From contig RXJV01000057.1 of assembly GCA_003963075.1 (NCBI GenBank), positions 1-64,000 on the forward strand: 64,000 nt of DNA. The letters are read 5' to 3'. Origin of the DNA: Burkholderiales bacterium (GTDB taxonomy: Bacteria; Pseudomonadota; Gammaproteobacteria; Burkholderiales; Burkholderiaceae_C). Shown here piece by piece: positions 19,095 through 28,124 of this stretch (position 1 is its first letter; the number at the start of each line of letters is the position of its first letter). A model generated the notes under the pieces. That model worked only from the letters and a program-made list of their open reading frames with translations. It was not told where the DNA came from and searched no databases. Both the position numbers and the translations under genes were made by a program.

Positions 19095-20002
19095 GCAAAT
19101 TCCAGGCGCTGGACCTGGGACTGGTCGTGCGCGGCCACGGCCGCCACTACATCGTCGAGGACGCCGACGGCCGGCGCTTTGTCTGCCACCCACGCGGCAA
19201 GAAGAGCGACGCCGTCGTCGGCGATCAGGTGCGCTTTGCCGAGGCCAGCGCCGATGAGGGCGTCGTCGAGGCGGTAGAGCCGCGCCGCAACCTGCTGTTC
19301 CGCCAGGACGAGTGGAAGACCAAAAGCTTTGCGGCCAACCTGGATCAGCTCCTGGTGCTGGTCGCGGTCGAGCCGGTGTTCAGCGAGAGCCAGCTCTGCC
19401 GCGCGCTGATCGCGGCCGAGTCCGCCGGCATCCGCGCCGCGATCGCGTTGAACAAGACCGATCTGCCCGGCGCCGATGCCGCCCGCCAGCGGCTGGCGCC
19501 CTATCGCGAGGCCGCCATGGGCCTGACCGTGTTCGAAGTCGCATTGAAGGCCGACCCGGCGGGCTCGCGCGCCACGCTGTCGCCCTGGCTGGACGGTCAG
19601 CGCAGCTTCGTGCTCGGCCCCAGCGGCACCGGCAAGAGCACGCTGATCAACCTGCTGGTGCAGGACGCCCAGGCCCAGGTCGGCGAGATCTCCCAGGCCC
19701 TGAACTCGGGCCGCCACACCACCACGACGACGCAGTGGTACTGGACCGACGAGAGCCGCAGAACCGCCTTGATCGACTCCCCCGGCTTCCAGGAGTTCGG
19801 CCTGCGCCAGATCGACGCCGCGGAGCTGTGGCGCTGGATGCCCGATCTGCGCGCGCATGCCGACTGCCGTTTCCACAACTGCAGCCACATCCATGAACCC
19901 GGCTGCGGCGTGCGGGACGCCGTCGACGCGGGCCGGATCAGCGCCAGCCGCTACCGGATCTACGGCGAGATCCTCGCCGAGCTACAGCACAAGACCTGGT
20001 GA
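19091..20002 (+). CDS. rsgA: ribosome small-subunit-dependent GTPase A
   Basis: This 303-residue circularly permuted GTPase helps mature the 30S subunit. An OB-fold N-terminus comes first, then G4 (NKTD), G1 (GPSGTGKSTL) and G3 (DSPGFQEFGL). A C-terminal zinc-binding segment with CRFHNCSHIHEPGC follows. The order G4-G1-G3 is the hallmark of the family. The start ATG overlaps the phhB stop (ATGA). Confidence 0.96.
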   Translation: MSKFQALDLGLVVRGHGRHYIVEDADGRRFVCHPRGKKSDAVVGDQVRFAEASADEGVVEAVEPRRNLLFRQDEWKTKSFAANLDQLLVLVAVEPVFSESQLCRALIAAESAGIRAAIALNKTDLPGADAARQRLAPYREAAMGLTVFEVALKADPAGSRATLSPWLDGQRSFVLGPSGTGKSTLINLLVQDAQAQVGEISQALNSGRHTTTTTQWYWTDESRRTALIDSPGFQEFGLRQIDAAELWRWMPDLRAHADCRFHNCSHIHEPGCGVRDAVDAGRISASRYRIYGEILAELQHKTW

Positions 20003-20679
20003 TGCGCGCCCTGCTCCGCCCCTTGGCGCTGCTGATGCTCGCCGGCTGCGCGGCGCGCGCCCCGGTTCCGCCGGCTGCCGACGGCTGGCAGCCGCTGACG
20101 TTTCCCGGCAAGCCGGCAACTCAGTACCGCTGGACCGAGAAGGAGGGCCGCGCGGCTCTCGAGGCTTCCTCGGAACGTTCGGCCAGCATCTGGCGCAAGA
20201 AGCTGCAACCGCCCGTCACCACGCTGGGCGAGGTGCGCTTTTCCTGGTGGGTGGAGCAGCTGATCCCCGGCGCCAGCGTGGCCGACATCGACCGCGAGGA
20301 TGCGGTCGCGCGCGTCATCTTCGCGTTCGGCGGCGACATCGACAGCCTGCCGCTGCGCACCCGGATGCGCTTCGAGCTGGCCCAGGCGCTGATCGGCGAA
20401 GCGCCGCCCTATGCGACGCTGATGTATGTCTGGGACAGCGCGCTGCCGGTCGGCACCGTCGTCATCAACCCGCGCAGCGACCGCATCCGCAAGATCGTCG
20501 TCGACTCCGGCCCGGCCGAGCTGCGGCGCTGGCGCGACCATCGTCGCGACCTCGCCGCCGATTTCCGCCTGGCCTTCGGGGAGGAGCCCGGCCCGCTGAC
20601 CTCGATTGCCGTGATGACCGACAGCGACAACAGCCGGGCCTCGGCACGCGCCTGGTATGGCCCGGTCGAATTGAAGTGA
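20002..20679 (+). CDS. DUF3047 lipoprotein
   Basis: The 225-residue protein has a lipobox-like LAGC at about residues 14-17, so it is probably lipidated. The body matches DUF3047: a WQPLTFPGK opening, VRFSWWVEQLIPGA, DREDAVARVIFAF and a closing DSDNSRASARAWYG. The function of this family is unknown. It starts at an ATG overlapping the rsgA stop (TGATG), so it belongs to the same transcript. Confidence 0.8.
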   Translation: MRALLRPLALLMLAGCAARAPVPPAADGWQPLTFPGKPATQYRWTEKEGRAALEASSERSASIWRKKLQPPVTTLGEVRFSWWVEQLIPGASVADIDREDAVARVIFAFGGDIDSLPLRTRMRFELAQALIGEAPPYATLMYVWDSALPVGTVVINPRSDRIRKIVVDSGPAELRRWRDHRRDLAADFRLAFGEEPGPLTSIAVMTDSDNSRASARAWYGPVELK

Positions 20680-20682
20680 GCT

Positions 20683-20946
20683 TCAGTGCTGCCGCGGCAG
20701 GCCCGGCGGCGCGTCCCTGACCTCACGCACCTCGACGTCGACCACATCCTCCCGCGCCGGCGCCCGGCGTGGCGCCCAGGGGTTGGGGCCGACACGAGAC
20801 GGCAACGCGGGCCGGCGGCCGGTCAGCAGACCGACCAGCAACATCACGGCGCCAACGCCAAGGGCCAACAGCAACAGGCACAGGCCGACCACGGCGCCAG
20901 CCACCAGGAAGAGCACGCGAAGCACGCGAGAAACCAGCAGACTCAT
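20683..20946 (-). CDS. small membrane protein, unknown
   Basis: This 87-residue protein has one long or two short hydrophobic helices in the first 43 residues, then a basic, proline-rich cytoplasmic tail. I do not recognise a family. It is convergent with the DUF3047 gene, with only three bases between stop codons. Coding is supported by a sensible hydrophobic N-terminus and the absence of a better frame. Confidence 0.55.
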   Translation of the reverse strand: MSLLVSRVLRVLFLVAGAVVGLCLLLLALGVGAVMLLVGLLTGRRPALPSRVGPNPWAPRRAPAREDVVDVEVREVRDAPPGLPRQH

Positions 20947-20976
20947 GCGCCGATTGTGCGGCCGCCGCGCCCGCCG

Positions 20977-21723
20977 CTAGGGGGTGTAGCCATAGCTGGC
21001 GTAGATCTTCTTGATCGCACCGGACCTTTCCAGCGCGCGCAGCGTCTGGTTGAGCCCTTGCACCTGCGCGTCGGGCATCTGGTTCTGGCAGGCCAGATAC
21101 ATCTCGGTGCGGTTGAAGTTCAACACCGGCTCGATGCCCTCAATGCCCTGCTGCTTCAGCCGGTACTGGCCGATCAAGCGCCCGGTGGCCCAGAAATCGA
21201 TGCGCCCGGCCAGCAGCTTTCTCGGGTTGACATCGTCGTTGGGCGCCACATCGACCTGGTGGCCGCGCGTCTGCAGGAAGGCCACGATGGCATCGCCCTG
21301 GTAGCTGCCGATGTGCATCAGCATGGCCTCGTCCAGGTTCTGCGGCCGGCTCGCCCCGCTGCGCGCGAACAGCGTCCAGTCGTTGAAGACCAACGGACCT
21401 ATCCATTTGTACAGGGCCTCGCGCTCGGGCGTGCGCGACATCGAATACACGCAGGTGTTGACTTGGGTGCGCGCCAGCGCGATCGCCCGGGCCCAGGGGT
21501 AGATGGTGATCTCGTACTCGACACCGGCCGTGCCGAGCAGCAGCCGGACGATGTCGGTCGAGATGCCGCTCACCGTGCCGCCGGGGCCGCTCATGTTGTA
21601 GGGCGGGTATTCCTCGGTGGTCAGGACGAGCCGGGCGGGGTTCGCGTGTGCCGGCGCTGACGCCAACACCGCTGCCGCGATCATCATCCTCCCTACCAAG
21701 CCGGAAAGCGTCTGAGCATGCAT
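20977..21723 (-). CDS. periplasmic solute-binding protein, amino-acid type (SBP_bac_3)
   Basis: The 248-residue protein has a signal peptide ending near ASAPAHA and a type 3 solute-binding fold: LVLTTEEYPPYN, a GISTDIVRLLL helix, then YPWARAIALA and RTPERE. No permease or ATPase gene is adjacent, so it may be an orphan binding protein or work with a distant transporter. The ATG at 21723 has a good AGGAG; an upstream frame start at 21777 is less likely. Confidence 0.8.
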   Translation of the reverse strand: MHAQTLSGLVGRMMIAAAVLASAPAHANPARLVLTTEEYPPYNMSGPGGTVSGISTDIVRLLLGTAGVEYEITIYPWARAIALARTQVNTCVYSMSRTPEREALYKWIGPLVFNDWTLFARSGASRPQNLDEAMLMHIGSYQGDAIVAFLQTRGHQVDVAPNDDVNPRKLLAGRIDFWATGRLIGQYRLKQQGIEGIEPVLNFNRTEMYLACQNQMPDAQVQGLNQTLRALERSGAIKKIYASYGYTP

Positions 21724-21781
21724 GCTGCGCTCCTGAAGTGGTGCGCCCAGCATAGGTCGCACCGGCTGGGGGCGCAATGCT

Positions 21782-22507
21782 TCAGCCGCGGCCGACGAAA
21801 GGCATGTCGCGGGCCATCACGGTCATGTTCTGCACATTGGCCGACAACGGCAGCGAGGCCATATAGACCACCGCACGGGCGACGTCCTGCACGTCCATCG
21901 TCGGCTCGACGGCGATCTGGCCGTGGGGCTGGAGGATGCCTTCGCGCATCCGCTGGGTCATGTCGGTGGCGGCATTGCCGATGTCGATCTGGCCGCAGGC
22001 GATGTCATGCGCGCGGCCGTCCAGGCTCAGCGCCTTGGTGAGGCCGGTGATCGCGTGCTTGGTGGCCGTGTAGGGCGCCGAGAAGGGGCGCGGGCTGTGG
22101 GCCGAGATGGAGCCGTTGTTGATGATGCGACCGCCACGCGGCGCCTGGACCTTCATCAATGCAAACGCGGCCCGTGCGCACAGGAAACTGCCGGTCAGGT
22201 TGGTGTCGACCACGGCCCGCCATTGCGCCGGGCTCAGTTCGTCGATGGGCAGCGGTGGCGCCGCGATGCCGGCGTTGTTGAACAGCAGGTCCAGCCGACC
22301 GAGGCGCTCGCGCAGCGTCGCGACCGCGGCGCCGACCTGCGCCTCATCCGTCACGTCGGCCGGCAGCAGCAGCGCCTGCGGCAGGGTTTCGCGCAGGCTG
22401 GCCTCGCGGCGTCCGAGCAGCGCCAGTGTCCAGCCCTCACCGGCGAGGGCCCGCGCCACCGCCCGGCCGATACCGGAGCCGGCCCCGGTGACCAGGGCCA
22501 CCTTCAT
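21782..22507 (-). CDS. SDR-family oxidoreductase
   Basis: The 241-residue enzyme is a classical short-chain dehydrogenase. The cofactor motif TGAGSGIG, the NNAG motif, the serine in NGSIS and the catalytic YTATK are all present. The substrate is unknown. The start overlaps the stop of the upstream CsgG-like gene (TGATG), suggesting translational coupling, though the two functions have no obvious link. Confidence 0.87.
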   Translation of the reverse strand: MKVALVTGAGSGIGRAVARALAGEGWTLALLGRREASLRETLPQALLLPADVTDEAQVGAAVATLRERLGRLDLLFNNAGIAAPPLPIDELSPAQWRAVVDTNLTGSFLCARAAFALMKVQAPRGGRIINNGSISAHSPRPFSAPYTATKHAITGLTKALSLDGRAHDIACGQIDIGNAATDMTQRMREGILQPHGQIAVEPTMDVQDVARAVVYMASLPLSANVQNMTVMARDMPFVGRG

Positions 22508-23454
22508 CAGCGCCCGATCGGCATGACGAGGGTGCGCTGGACCCAGCCGCTGAAGTTGGCAGCGTCCACCTTGACGAAGCCGTCCTTGACCTCGCCGGTG
22601 GCGACCAGTTCATCGCTGCGGTTCAGCGTGGCGACGACCTTGCTGTCGCGCGACGGCGCCGCATAGGCCTTCACGTTCGAAATCTTGGCCGCCAGCATCT
22701 GGCCGGCCGCGATGGGCGCACCGGCCTGGGTGGACGCGGCGGCATTCGCGTCGCCCGAGGCACTGCCGGTGCGGATGAGGCTGTCCTGGTCGCGGATGGC
22801 CAGCACGATCTTGTTGTAGTTGTCGAGGAAGCTCGCCGCGATCAGCTTGCCTTCGGCGGTGCTGGTGTAGCCGCCCAGGCCGCCGACCGCACCACCGCCA
22901 AAGCCCCAGCCGCCCACCGAGAAGTCCATCTTGCTGGCCTTGCCCTCGGCCGCGGCGACCTGGATGCTGGAGCGCACATCGGCCAGCAACAGGCTGGTGG
23001 ACGCGTCCTTGAATTTCAGCCCTCCGGCGATGGCCCCGACGATGCCGAGCTTACCGCCCAGAAAGCCGCCCAGCCCGCCGCTGGTGTTGGCGCCGATCTG
23101 CACATTGGGCGTCATCACGAAGTCGGCAGCCTGCATCTGGCCCTTGCCGATGTTGGACTCCTGGCGCATCTCGCCGGCCGAGGCCAGCGAACGCTCCTGC
23201 TGGATGTTCTGCATCGCCTGGCCGCGCTCGACGACGTCGAAGCAGCCCGACTGCTGGATCATCATGCGCAGCAGCGATGCGGGCGAGCCGAGGCCGTATT
23301 GCGACAGGTAGTTCCAGCCGTACTGGGGCTCGGCCACCGCCACCACGCCGAGCTTCTTGGAGCACTTCTCGACGGTGGAACCGGCGTCGTCGGCACGTGC
23401 GGCCATGGAAGTCGTCAGGCCGGCCAGCAGCAGCGCGCTCAAGGTCTTGTTCAT
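22507..23454 (-). CDS. CsgG/HfaB-like exported protein with C-terminal SH3-like domain
   Basis: The 315-residue protein has a signal peptide (ends near SMAARA) and a CsgG/HfaB-type core with VAVAEPQYG and [18 protein letters not shown]. Glycine-rich stretches lie near residues 125-195. The last 65 residues look like a bacterial SH3 domain ([16 protein letters not shown] through GWVQRTL). No lipobox is seen, unlike curli CsgG, so it is more likely soluble in the periplasm than an outer-membrane pore. The start has a strong GGAGGAA. Confidence 0.75.
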   Translation of the reverse strand: MNKTLSALLLAGLTTSMAARADDAGSTVEKCSKKLGVVAVAEPQYGWNYLSQYGLGSPASLLRMMIQQSGCFDVVERGQAMQNIQQERSLASAGEMRQESNIGKGQMQAADFVMTPNVQIGANTSGGLGGFLGGKLGIVGAIAGGLKFKDASTSLLLADVRSSIQVAAAEGKASKMDFSVGGWGFGGGAVGGLGGYTSTAEGKLIAASFLDNYNKIVLAIRDQDSLIRTGSASGDANAAASTQAGAPIAAGQMLAAKISNVKAYAAPSRDSKVVATLNRSDELVATGEVKDGFVKVDAANFSGWVQRTLVMPIGR

Positions 23455-23553
23455 CGAAGCATTCCTCCAGGTCAGGTCATTCAGGACACCCCGATTCTGC
23501 CCAGTGCGCGGGGTGTCACGCGTCCACACAGGCAAGGATGCGTGTCGCCCGGA

Positions 23554-25914
23554 TCAGGGGCGCAGCACCAGGCGATGCTCGGGCGCGCCGGGCAGGAAAG
23601 GCAGCGGCTCGCCGGCCAGCCAGGCTGCATGATCCCCGCGAAAAAACGGCGACAGCGGATGGCCGCTCTGCCCGCCAGGGATCACCAGGATGCCGCGCTC
23701 CTCGTGGCCCGGCGACACCACCATGCGCTCGCTCTGGCCATGGCCCTGGTTGTGCACGCGCGGCATGTGGCTGTCGCCGGCCATGCCCTGGGAGGCCTGG
23801 TCCAGCCAGCCCGACAGCAGCGGCAGCGCCGCGCTCAGCGGATGGCGCATCTTGGTCGGGTTCTCGGCGCCCCAGGTCGCTGCCGCCAGGCTGCCATGCT
23901 TGGCGACGAGTTCCTGGCGGCTGTCGAGCACCGCGCGCTGCAGCAGCTCGGGCCAGCTCTTGAACGCGGCGGGCACGGTATCGGGCCGCGCCGCCTGGAT
24001 CAACGCCCAGCCGGGCGTCTCGGGCGCCATCTTCAGGTCGGCGAGCTTGAGCCCCTGGGCCTCCAGCAGGCCGGCCAGCGGCGCGAACAGGCTCTTCAGC
24101 GCCTGCTGCCGGAAGCTGCGCACCAGCAGATAGCCGACGGCGTCCGGCCGGGCCGCGTCGGCGCTCTTGTCCACCTCGGCGCGGTAGTCCGCCAGGCCAT
24201 GGGCCGCGACGAACTCGGGCGTCAGCACCTGGTCCAGCAGCAGCTGCCGCCAGCGCTGCAGGAAGAGCGCGCGGTGGTCGAGCTGGATGGCATGCAGGGC
24301 AGCCTCGTCGAAACTGTCCCGCGCGCGCAGCTGGTCGCGGATCTGCTGGCCCCGGGCACCCAGGTCATAGCCGCCGTTGCCCAGGATCTTCAGCGCATCG
24401 CCGCCGACCATCCGCGCGTTGGCGGTCCACAGCCGGCCATCGGCCGGGTCGACCACCTTGGGCTGCTCGGCGGCGCTCAGATAGCCCTGCCAGCGCGAGC
24501 GCCCGTCGCTCCAGTCCTGCGGGCGGTCCGCATCGTCATCGCCCACGCGGCGCGGCATCGCACCGATGATGGTCCAGGCGATGCGGCCACCGGCATCGGC
24601 CAGCATCAGGTTCTGGGCCGGCACGCCGGTGCCCGCAGCGAGCCGCACGGCCTCGTCGACATTGGCGGCCGTTTCCATCGCCATCAGCCGCAGGTTCATG
24701 CCCTCCACATCGTGGGCCACCCAGCGCAGCACATGGGCCCGGCCGGGCGCCGCCTTCTGCGGCATGACCGGCCCCCACTCGCTCTCCAGCACGACCAGCT
24801 CGACCGGCTCGCCGCCGGCCACCTCGATGCGCTCGACATGGCGCTGCAGGGGCCGCTCCTGTCCCGCCACGCGGTAATGCGTGCCCGCCGCATTGAGCGA
24901 CAGAGTGACGACGTCGGCCCAGTTCGCGGTGCTGTTCGTAAAGCCCCAGGCCACGCGGCCATTGCTGCCCACCACCAGCAGCGGCGTGCCGGGCAGGGTC
25001 ACACCGGCGATGTCATGCCTGCCGGCAGCGTCCTGCCATTGCATGCGGGCCTTGAACCAGGTGCCGGGCACGCGCAGGTCCAGGTGCATGTCGTTGGCGA
25101 CGATGGCCCGACCCTGGGCGCCATGGGCGGCAGCCACCGCGAAGTTGTTGCTGCCGATGTCGCGCGCATCGCGCAGGCCGCAGTCGCTGCAGGCCGTGCG
25201 GGCCGTGCGCATCGCCTCGGGCATCGTGCTGGCCGGCACCGGCAGCGCGCTCACACGGCTGTCGTCCAGCGCCGCCTGCCAGTCGGCGCTGTGCTGGGTC
25301 AGGAAGGCGTACCAGTCGGCCGGCACGCTGTCGTGCAGCAGACCCATCGCGACATCGTCGCGGCCTTGCGCGCTCTGCAGGTCCAGGTACATGCCGTAGG
25401 CCGCCAGCACCGTGTCGGCCGCCACCCAGGGCCGGGGCGTCTGGCGCAGCAGCAGGTATTCCGGCGGCCGGCTGCCCAGCGCACCGAGGCCGGCGTTGAC
25501 GCCTTCGACATAGGCCTGCAGCAGGGCACGCTCCTCGGGCCGCAGCGCCTCGACGGCCACCTCGGCGCGGTGGCGGAAGCGGTGCAGCCGGCGCGCCTTG
25601 TCCAAGGGCAGCGCCTTGTCGCCGACCAGCGCCGACAGCTCGCCGGCCGCGTTGCGGCGCATCAGGTCCATCTGGAAGAAGCGCTCCTGGGCATGCACAA
25701 AGCCCAGGGCGCGCGCGACATCCAGCCGGTTGCCGGCCTGGATGCTCAGGTAGCCGCGGGCATCGCGCTGCAGCTCGGCCGGCGCTGTCATCACCGCCAC
25801 GCGGCGCTCGCCATCGAGCGGAGCGAGGCTGGCGCGCAGGGCCAGCCACAGGCCCAGCGCGAGCAGCAGAACCAGCAGCGCCAGGCCGCCGAAGATGCGT
25901 TTGAGCCAGGTCAT
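23554..25914 (-). CDS. S45 penicillin acylase-family amidohydrolase
   Basis: The 786-residue protein is an Ntn-hydrolase precursor with one N-terminal membrane anchor (about 5-27). The predicted new N-terminal nucleophile of the beta chain is S255 in GSNNFAVA. Members cleave acyl groups from penicillins, acyl-homoserine lactones or other amides; the substrate here is unknown, so quorum quenching is only a possibility. It starts at an ATG overlapping the stop of the SDR gene (TGATG). The longer frame upstream belongs to that SDR region read out of frame. Confidence 0.88.
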   Translation of the reverse strand: MTWLKRIFGGLALLVLLLALGLWLALRASLAPLDGERRVAVMTAPAELQRDARGYLSIQAGNRLDVARALGFVHAQERFFQMDLMRRNAAGELSALVGDKALPLDKARRLHRFRHRAEVAVEALRPEERALLQAYVEGVNAGLGALGSRPPEYLLLRQTPRPWVAADTVLAAYGMYLDLQSAQGRDDVAMGLLHDSVPADWYAFLTQHSADWQAALDDSRVSALPVPASTMPEAMRTARTACSDCGLRDARDIGSNNFAVAAAHGAQGRAIVANDMHLDLRVPGTWFKARMQWQDAAGRHDIAGVTLPGTPLLVVGSNGRVAWGFTNSTANWADVVTLSLNAAGTHYRVAGQERPLQRHVERIEVAGGEPVELVVLESEWGPVMPQKAAPGRAHVLRWVAHDVEGMNLRLMAMETAANVDEAVRLAAGTGVPAQNLMLADAGGRIAWTIIGAMPRRVGDDDADRPQDWSDGRSRWQGYLSAAEQPKVVDPADGRLWTANARMVGGDALKILGNGGYDLGARGQQIRDQLRARDSFDEAALHAIQLDHRALFLQRWRQLLLDQVLTPEFVAAHGLADYRAEVDKSADAARPDAVGYLLVRSFRQQALKSLFAPLAGLLEAQGLKLADLKMAPETPGWALIQAARPDTVPAAFKSWPELLQRAVLDSRQELVAKHGSLAAATWGAENPTKMRHPLSAALPLLSGWLDQASQGMAGDSHMPRVHNQGHGQSERMVVSPGHEERGILVIPGGQSGHPLSPFFRGDHAAWLAGEPLPFLPGAPEHRLVLRP

Positions 25915-26702
25915 CAGAAGGTCCCCGGGTAGTTGCCGCCATCCAGCAGCAGGTTCTGACCGGTCAGATAGCCGGCCTGGGCGCTGCAGAGCATCGCGCA
26001 GATCGCGCCGAACTCGGCCGCCGTGCCAAAGCGCTGCGCCGGGATGGCCGCGCGCCGCCGGGCGGCCACCTCGTCGAGCGCCAGGCCCGCCTTGGCCGCG
26101 CCGGCCGCCAGCGTCTTGCGTAGCCGGTCGGTGTCGAAGGCGCCGGGCAGCAGGTTGTTGATCGTCACATTGGCCGCTGCGAGCCGCGGCTGCCGGGCCA
26201 GGCCCGCGACGAAGCCGGTCAGCCCGGAGCGCGCGCCATTGGACAGCCCCAGCACGTCGATGGGCGCCTTCACCGCGCCGGAGGTGATGTTGACGACACG
26301 GCCGAAGCCGCGCGCCGCCATCGCGTCCACCGTCGCCTGGATCAGCTCGATGGGGGCCAGCATGTTGGCGTCCAGCGCCGCGATCCACTGCACGCGGTCC
26401 CAGTCGCGGAAATCACCCGGTGGCGGCCCGCCGGCATTGTTGATGAGGATGTCGACCTGCGGACAGGCCGCCAGCGCGGCAGCGCGCCCCTGCGGCGTCG
26501 CGATGTCCCCCGCCACGGCCCGCACCTCGACCGCGGGGTTCAGCGCCCGCAGTGCCGCCGCGGTGGCCAGCAGATCGGCCTCACCGCGCGCGGTGATGAC
26601 GACGTGGGCGCCCTCCCCCACCAGCGCCTCGGCACAGCCGCGCCCCAGCCCCTTGCTCGCCGCGCACACCAGCGCCCAGCGGCCCTTCAATCCCAGATCC
26701 AT
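25914..26702 (-). CDS. atypical SDR-family protein lacking the usual catalytic Tyr-Lys
   Basis: The 262-residue protein has the SDR fold with an altered cofactor motif (CAASKGLGRG) and a NNAGG motif. Where YxxxK is expected, it reads LGLSNGARSGL, so both catalytic residues appear to be missing. This matches the BKR-like SDR subgroup known to lack a perfect catalytic tetrad. It may act on an unusual substrate or be non-enzymatic. It is coupled to the S45 acylase gene by a TGATG overlap. Confidence 0.82.
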   Translation of the reverse strand: MDLGLKGRWALVCAASKGLGRGCAEALVGEGAHVVITARGEADLLATAAALRALNPAVEVRAVAGDIATPQGRAAALAACPQVDILINNAGGPPPGDFRDWDRVQWIAALDANMLAPIELIQATVDAMAARGFGRVVNITSGAVKAPIDVLGLSNGARSGLTGFVAGLARQPRLAAANVTINNLLPGAFDTDRLRKTLAAGAAKAGLALDEVAARRRAAIPAQRFGTAAEFGAICAMLCSAQAGYLTGQNLLLDGGNYPGTF

Positions 26703-26715
26703 GTCAGCTCCACCC

Positions 26716-26737
26716 GCAGCCCGCCACGCGGGGCTGC
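26716..26737 (-). terminator. hairpin downstream of binding-protein gene
   Basis: GCAGCCCGC and GCGGGGCTGC form a nine-pair stem with one bulge, about 90 bases past the stop of the binding-protein gene. There is no T-tract, so it is a weak candidate terminator. Confidence 0.3.
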
Positions 26738-26827
26738 ATCATCGCGCGGCTCATGCTGACCCGGCTCTGGCGGGCAGACGAGAGCGCCCCCTTGCGTGGG
26801 CCGCCGAAGCCGGTACGGGGTGGGCCA

Positions 26828-27952
26828 TCAGCGCCAGAACTTGCCATCCGGCCCGATGATGGAGACGTCGGTGAACTCCAGGCCGCTGTGGTCCTTGTCG
26901 GTGTAGTGGACCTGCAGGCCGCCCAGGTCGAAACGCGCGCCCTCCAGCACCTTGACCAGGTTGTCGCGGCTGAGGTCCTTGCCGGCGCGCTTGAGCGCCT
27001 CGACGATCAGCCGTGCGGCGGCGAAACCCTCCAGCTGGGCCGGTGTCAGCTCGTTGCGGCCGGCCGCCTTGGCCAGGCCCAGGGCCTCACGCACCATCGG
27101 GTTGGCGGTGGAGCGCTCGTAGGGGAAGAGCTGGGTCACGATGACGCCGCGGGCGTTCTCGCCGAGGGCCTTCACGAAGTCTGCCGACGCGTTGTTGGAC
27201 AGCGTCGCCACATGCGCGGTCGAGCCCGCCGCGCGCAGCGCATTGATGCCCTCGACGACCGCATAGCCCGGACCGATGAACACCAGGGCCTCGATGCCGG
27301 CCTTGGCAATCGCCTTCATCGTCGGCGCCAGGTCGGGCTTGTTGCGGTCGAAGCGCAGATGCGACTGCGCCCGCAGCTTCAGCTCGTCCAGCCCCTTGAT
27401 CGCCCCCTTGCCCGCGTCGTTGCCGAAGGCATCGTTGACCTGCACGATGGTGATGCGCTTGACGCCGATGCCGGCGAGGTGCTTGACCGCGCGCTCGGCC
27501 TCGCGCTGATAGCTCGCGCGCAGGTGGAAGACATAGGGCTGGTGCGGCTCGTACAGGCTGCTGGCCCCGGTGGCCGGCGCGATCAGCGCGAGCCGGTTCT
27601 CCTTGAGCACCGGCAGCATGGCCTCGGTGGGCCCGGTGCCGCGGCTCAGCATCAGCGCCAGCACGCCCTGGCCCGCCAGGGACTTGGCCGCAGCGGCCGC
27701 AGCGGCGGGCTCGTACCTGTCGTCCTGCGTGACGAGCTCAAGCGTCTGCCCCTTGATGCCGCCTTGCGCATTGACCGAATCGAAATAGAGCTTGGCCCCC
27801 TCGACGCTCTCCTGCACGAGGCCGGCGACCGGGCCGGTGAACCCCGCCACGACGCCGATGCGCAAGGCGCCACCCTGAGCGAACGCGCTCCCCATCATCA
27901 CCCAACTCGCGGCGAACGACGCCGCCAGGCCGACCCAAGGCTTCACAGTCAT
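26828..27952 (-). CDS. branched-chain amino acid-type ABC solute-binding protein
   Basis: The 374-residue protein has a signal peptide ending near GSAFA and a type I periplasmic-binding fold of the LivJ type: LRIGVVAGFTGPVA, VNAQGGIKGQTLELV, DDRYEP, and an ITIVQVNDAFG hinge. No ABC permease or ATPase gene is adjacent. It lies divergent from an orphan histidine kinase, so it could feed a sensor rather than a transporter. The ATG at 27952 is preferred; a GTG at 27964 is possible. Confidence 0.85.
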   Translation of the reverse strand: MTVKPWVGLAASFAASWVMMGSAFAQGGALRIGVVAGFTGPVAGLVQESVEGAKLYFDSVNAQGGIKGQTLELVTQDDRYEPAAAAAAAKSLAGQGVLALMLSRGTGPTEAMLPVLKENRLALIAPATGASSLYEPHQPYVFHLRASYQREAERAVKHLAGIGVKRITIVQVNDAFGNDAGKGAIKGLDELKLRAQSHLRFDRNKPDLAPTMKAIAKAGIEALVFIGPGYAVVEGINALRAAGSTAHVATLSNNASADFVKALGENARGVIVTQLFPYERSTANPMVREALGLAKAAGRNELTPAQLEGFAAARLIVEALKRAGKDLSRDNLVKVLEGARFDLGGLQVHYTDKDHSGLEFTDVSIIGPDGKFWR

Positions 27953-28124
27953 CTTCCAGCCCACGCGCCGGTGGCGGCGCTTCCGTGGCGGCGGATTGTG
28001 GGGCCAAGCCCCTCGGCTGCCGCCCCCTCGGCGCCCCAGGAAAAACCCGATCCCGCACCGGACCCAACGTGCATTTCGACCGGAATCCTGGGCCTACACT
28101 CGGTGCGCCTTTGGTTGCACGCTC

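Noticed and set aside
20977-27952. complete ABC importers around the two solute-binding proteins
   Set aside because: No permease or ATPase genes are adjacent, so only binding proteins can be claimed.
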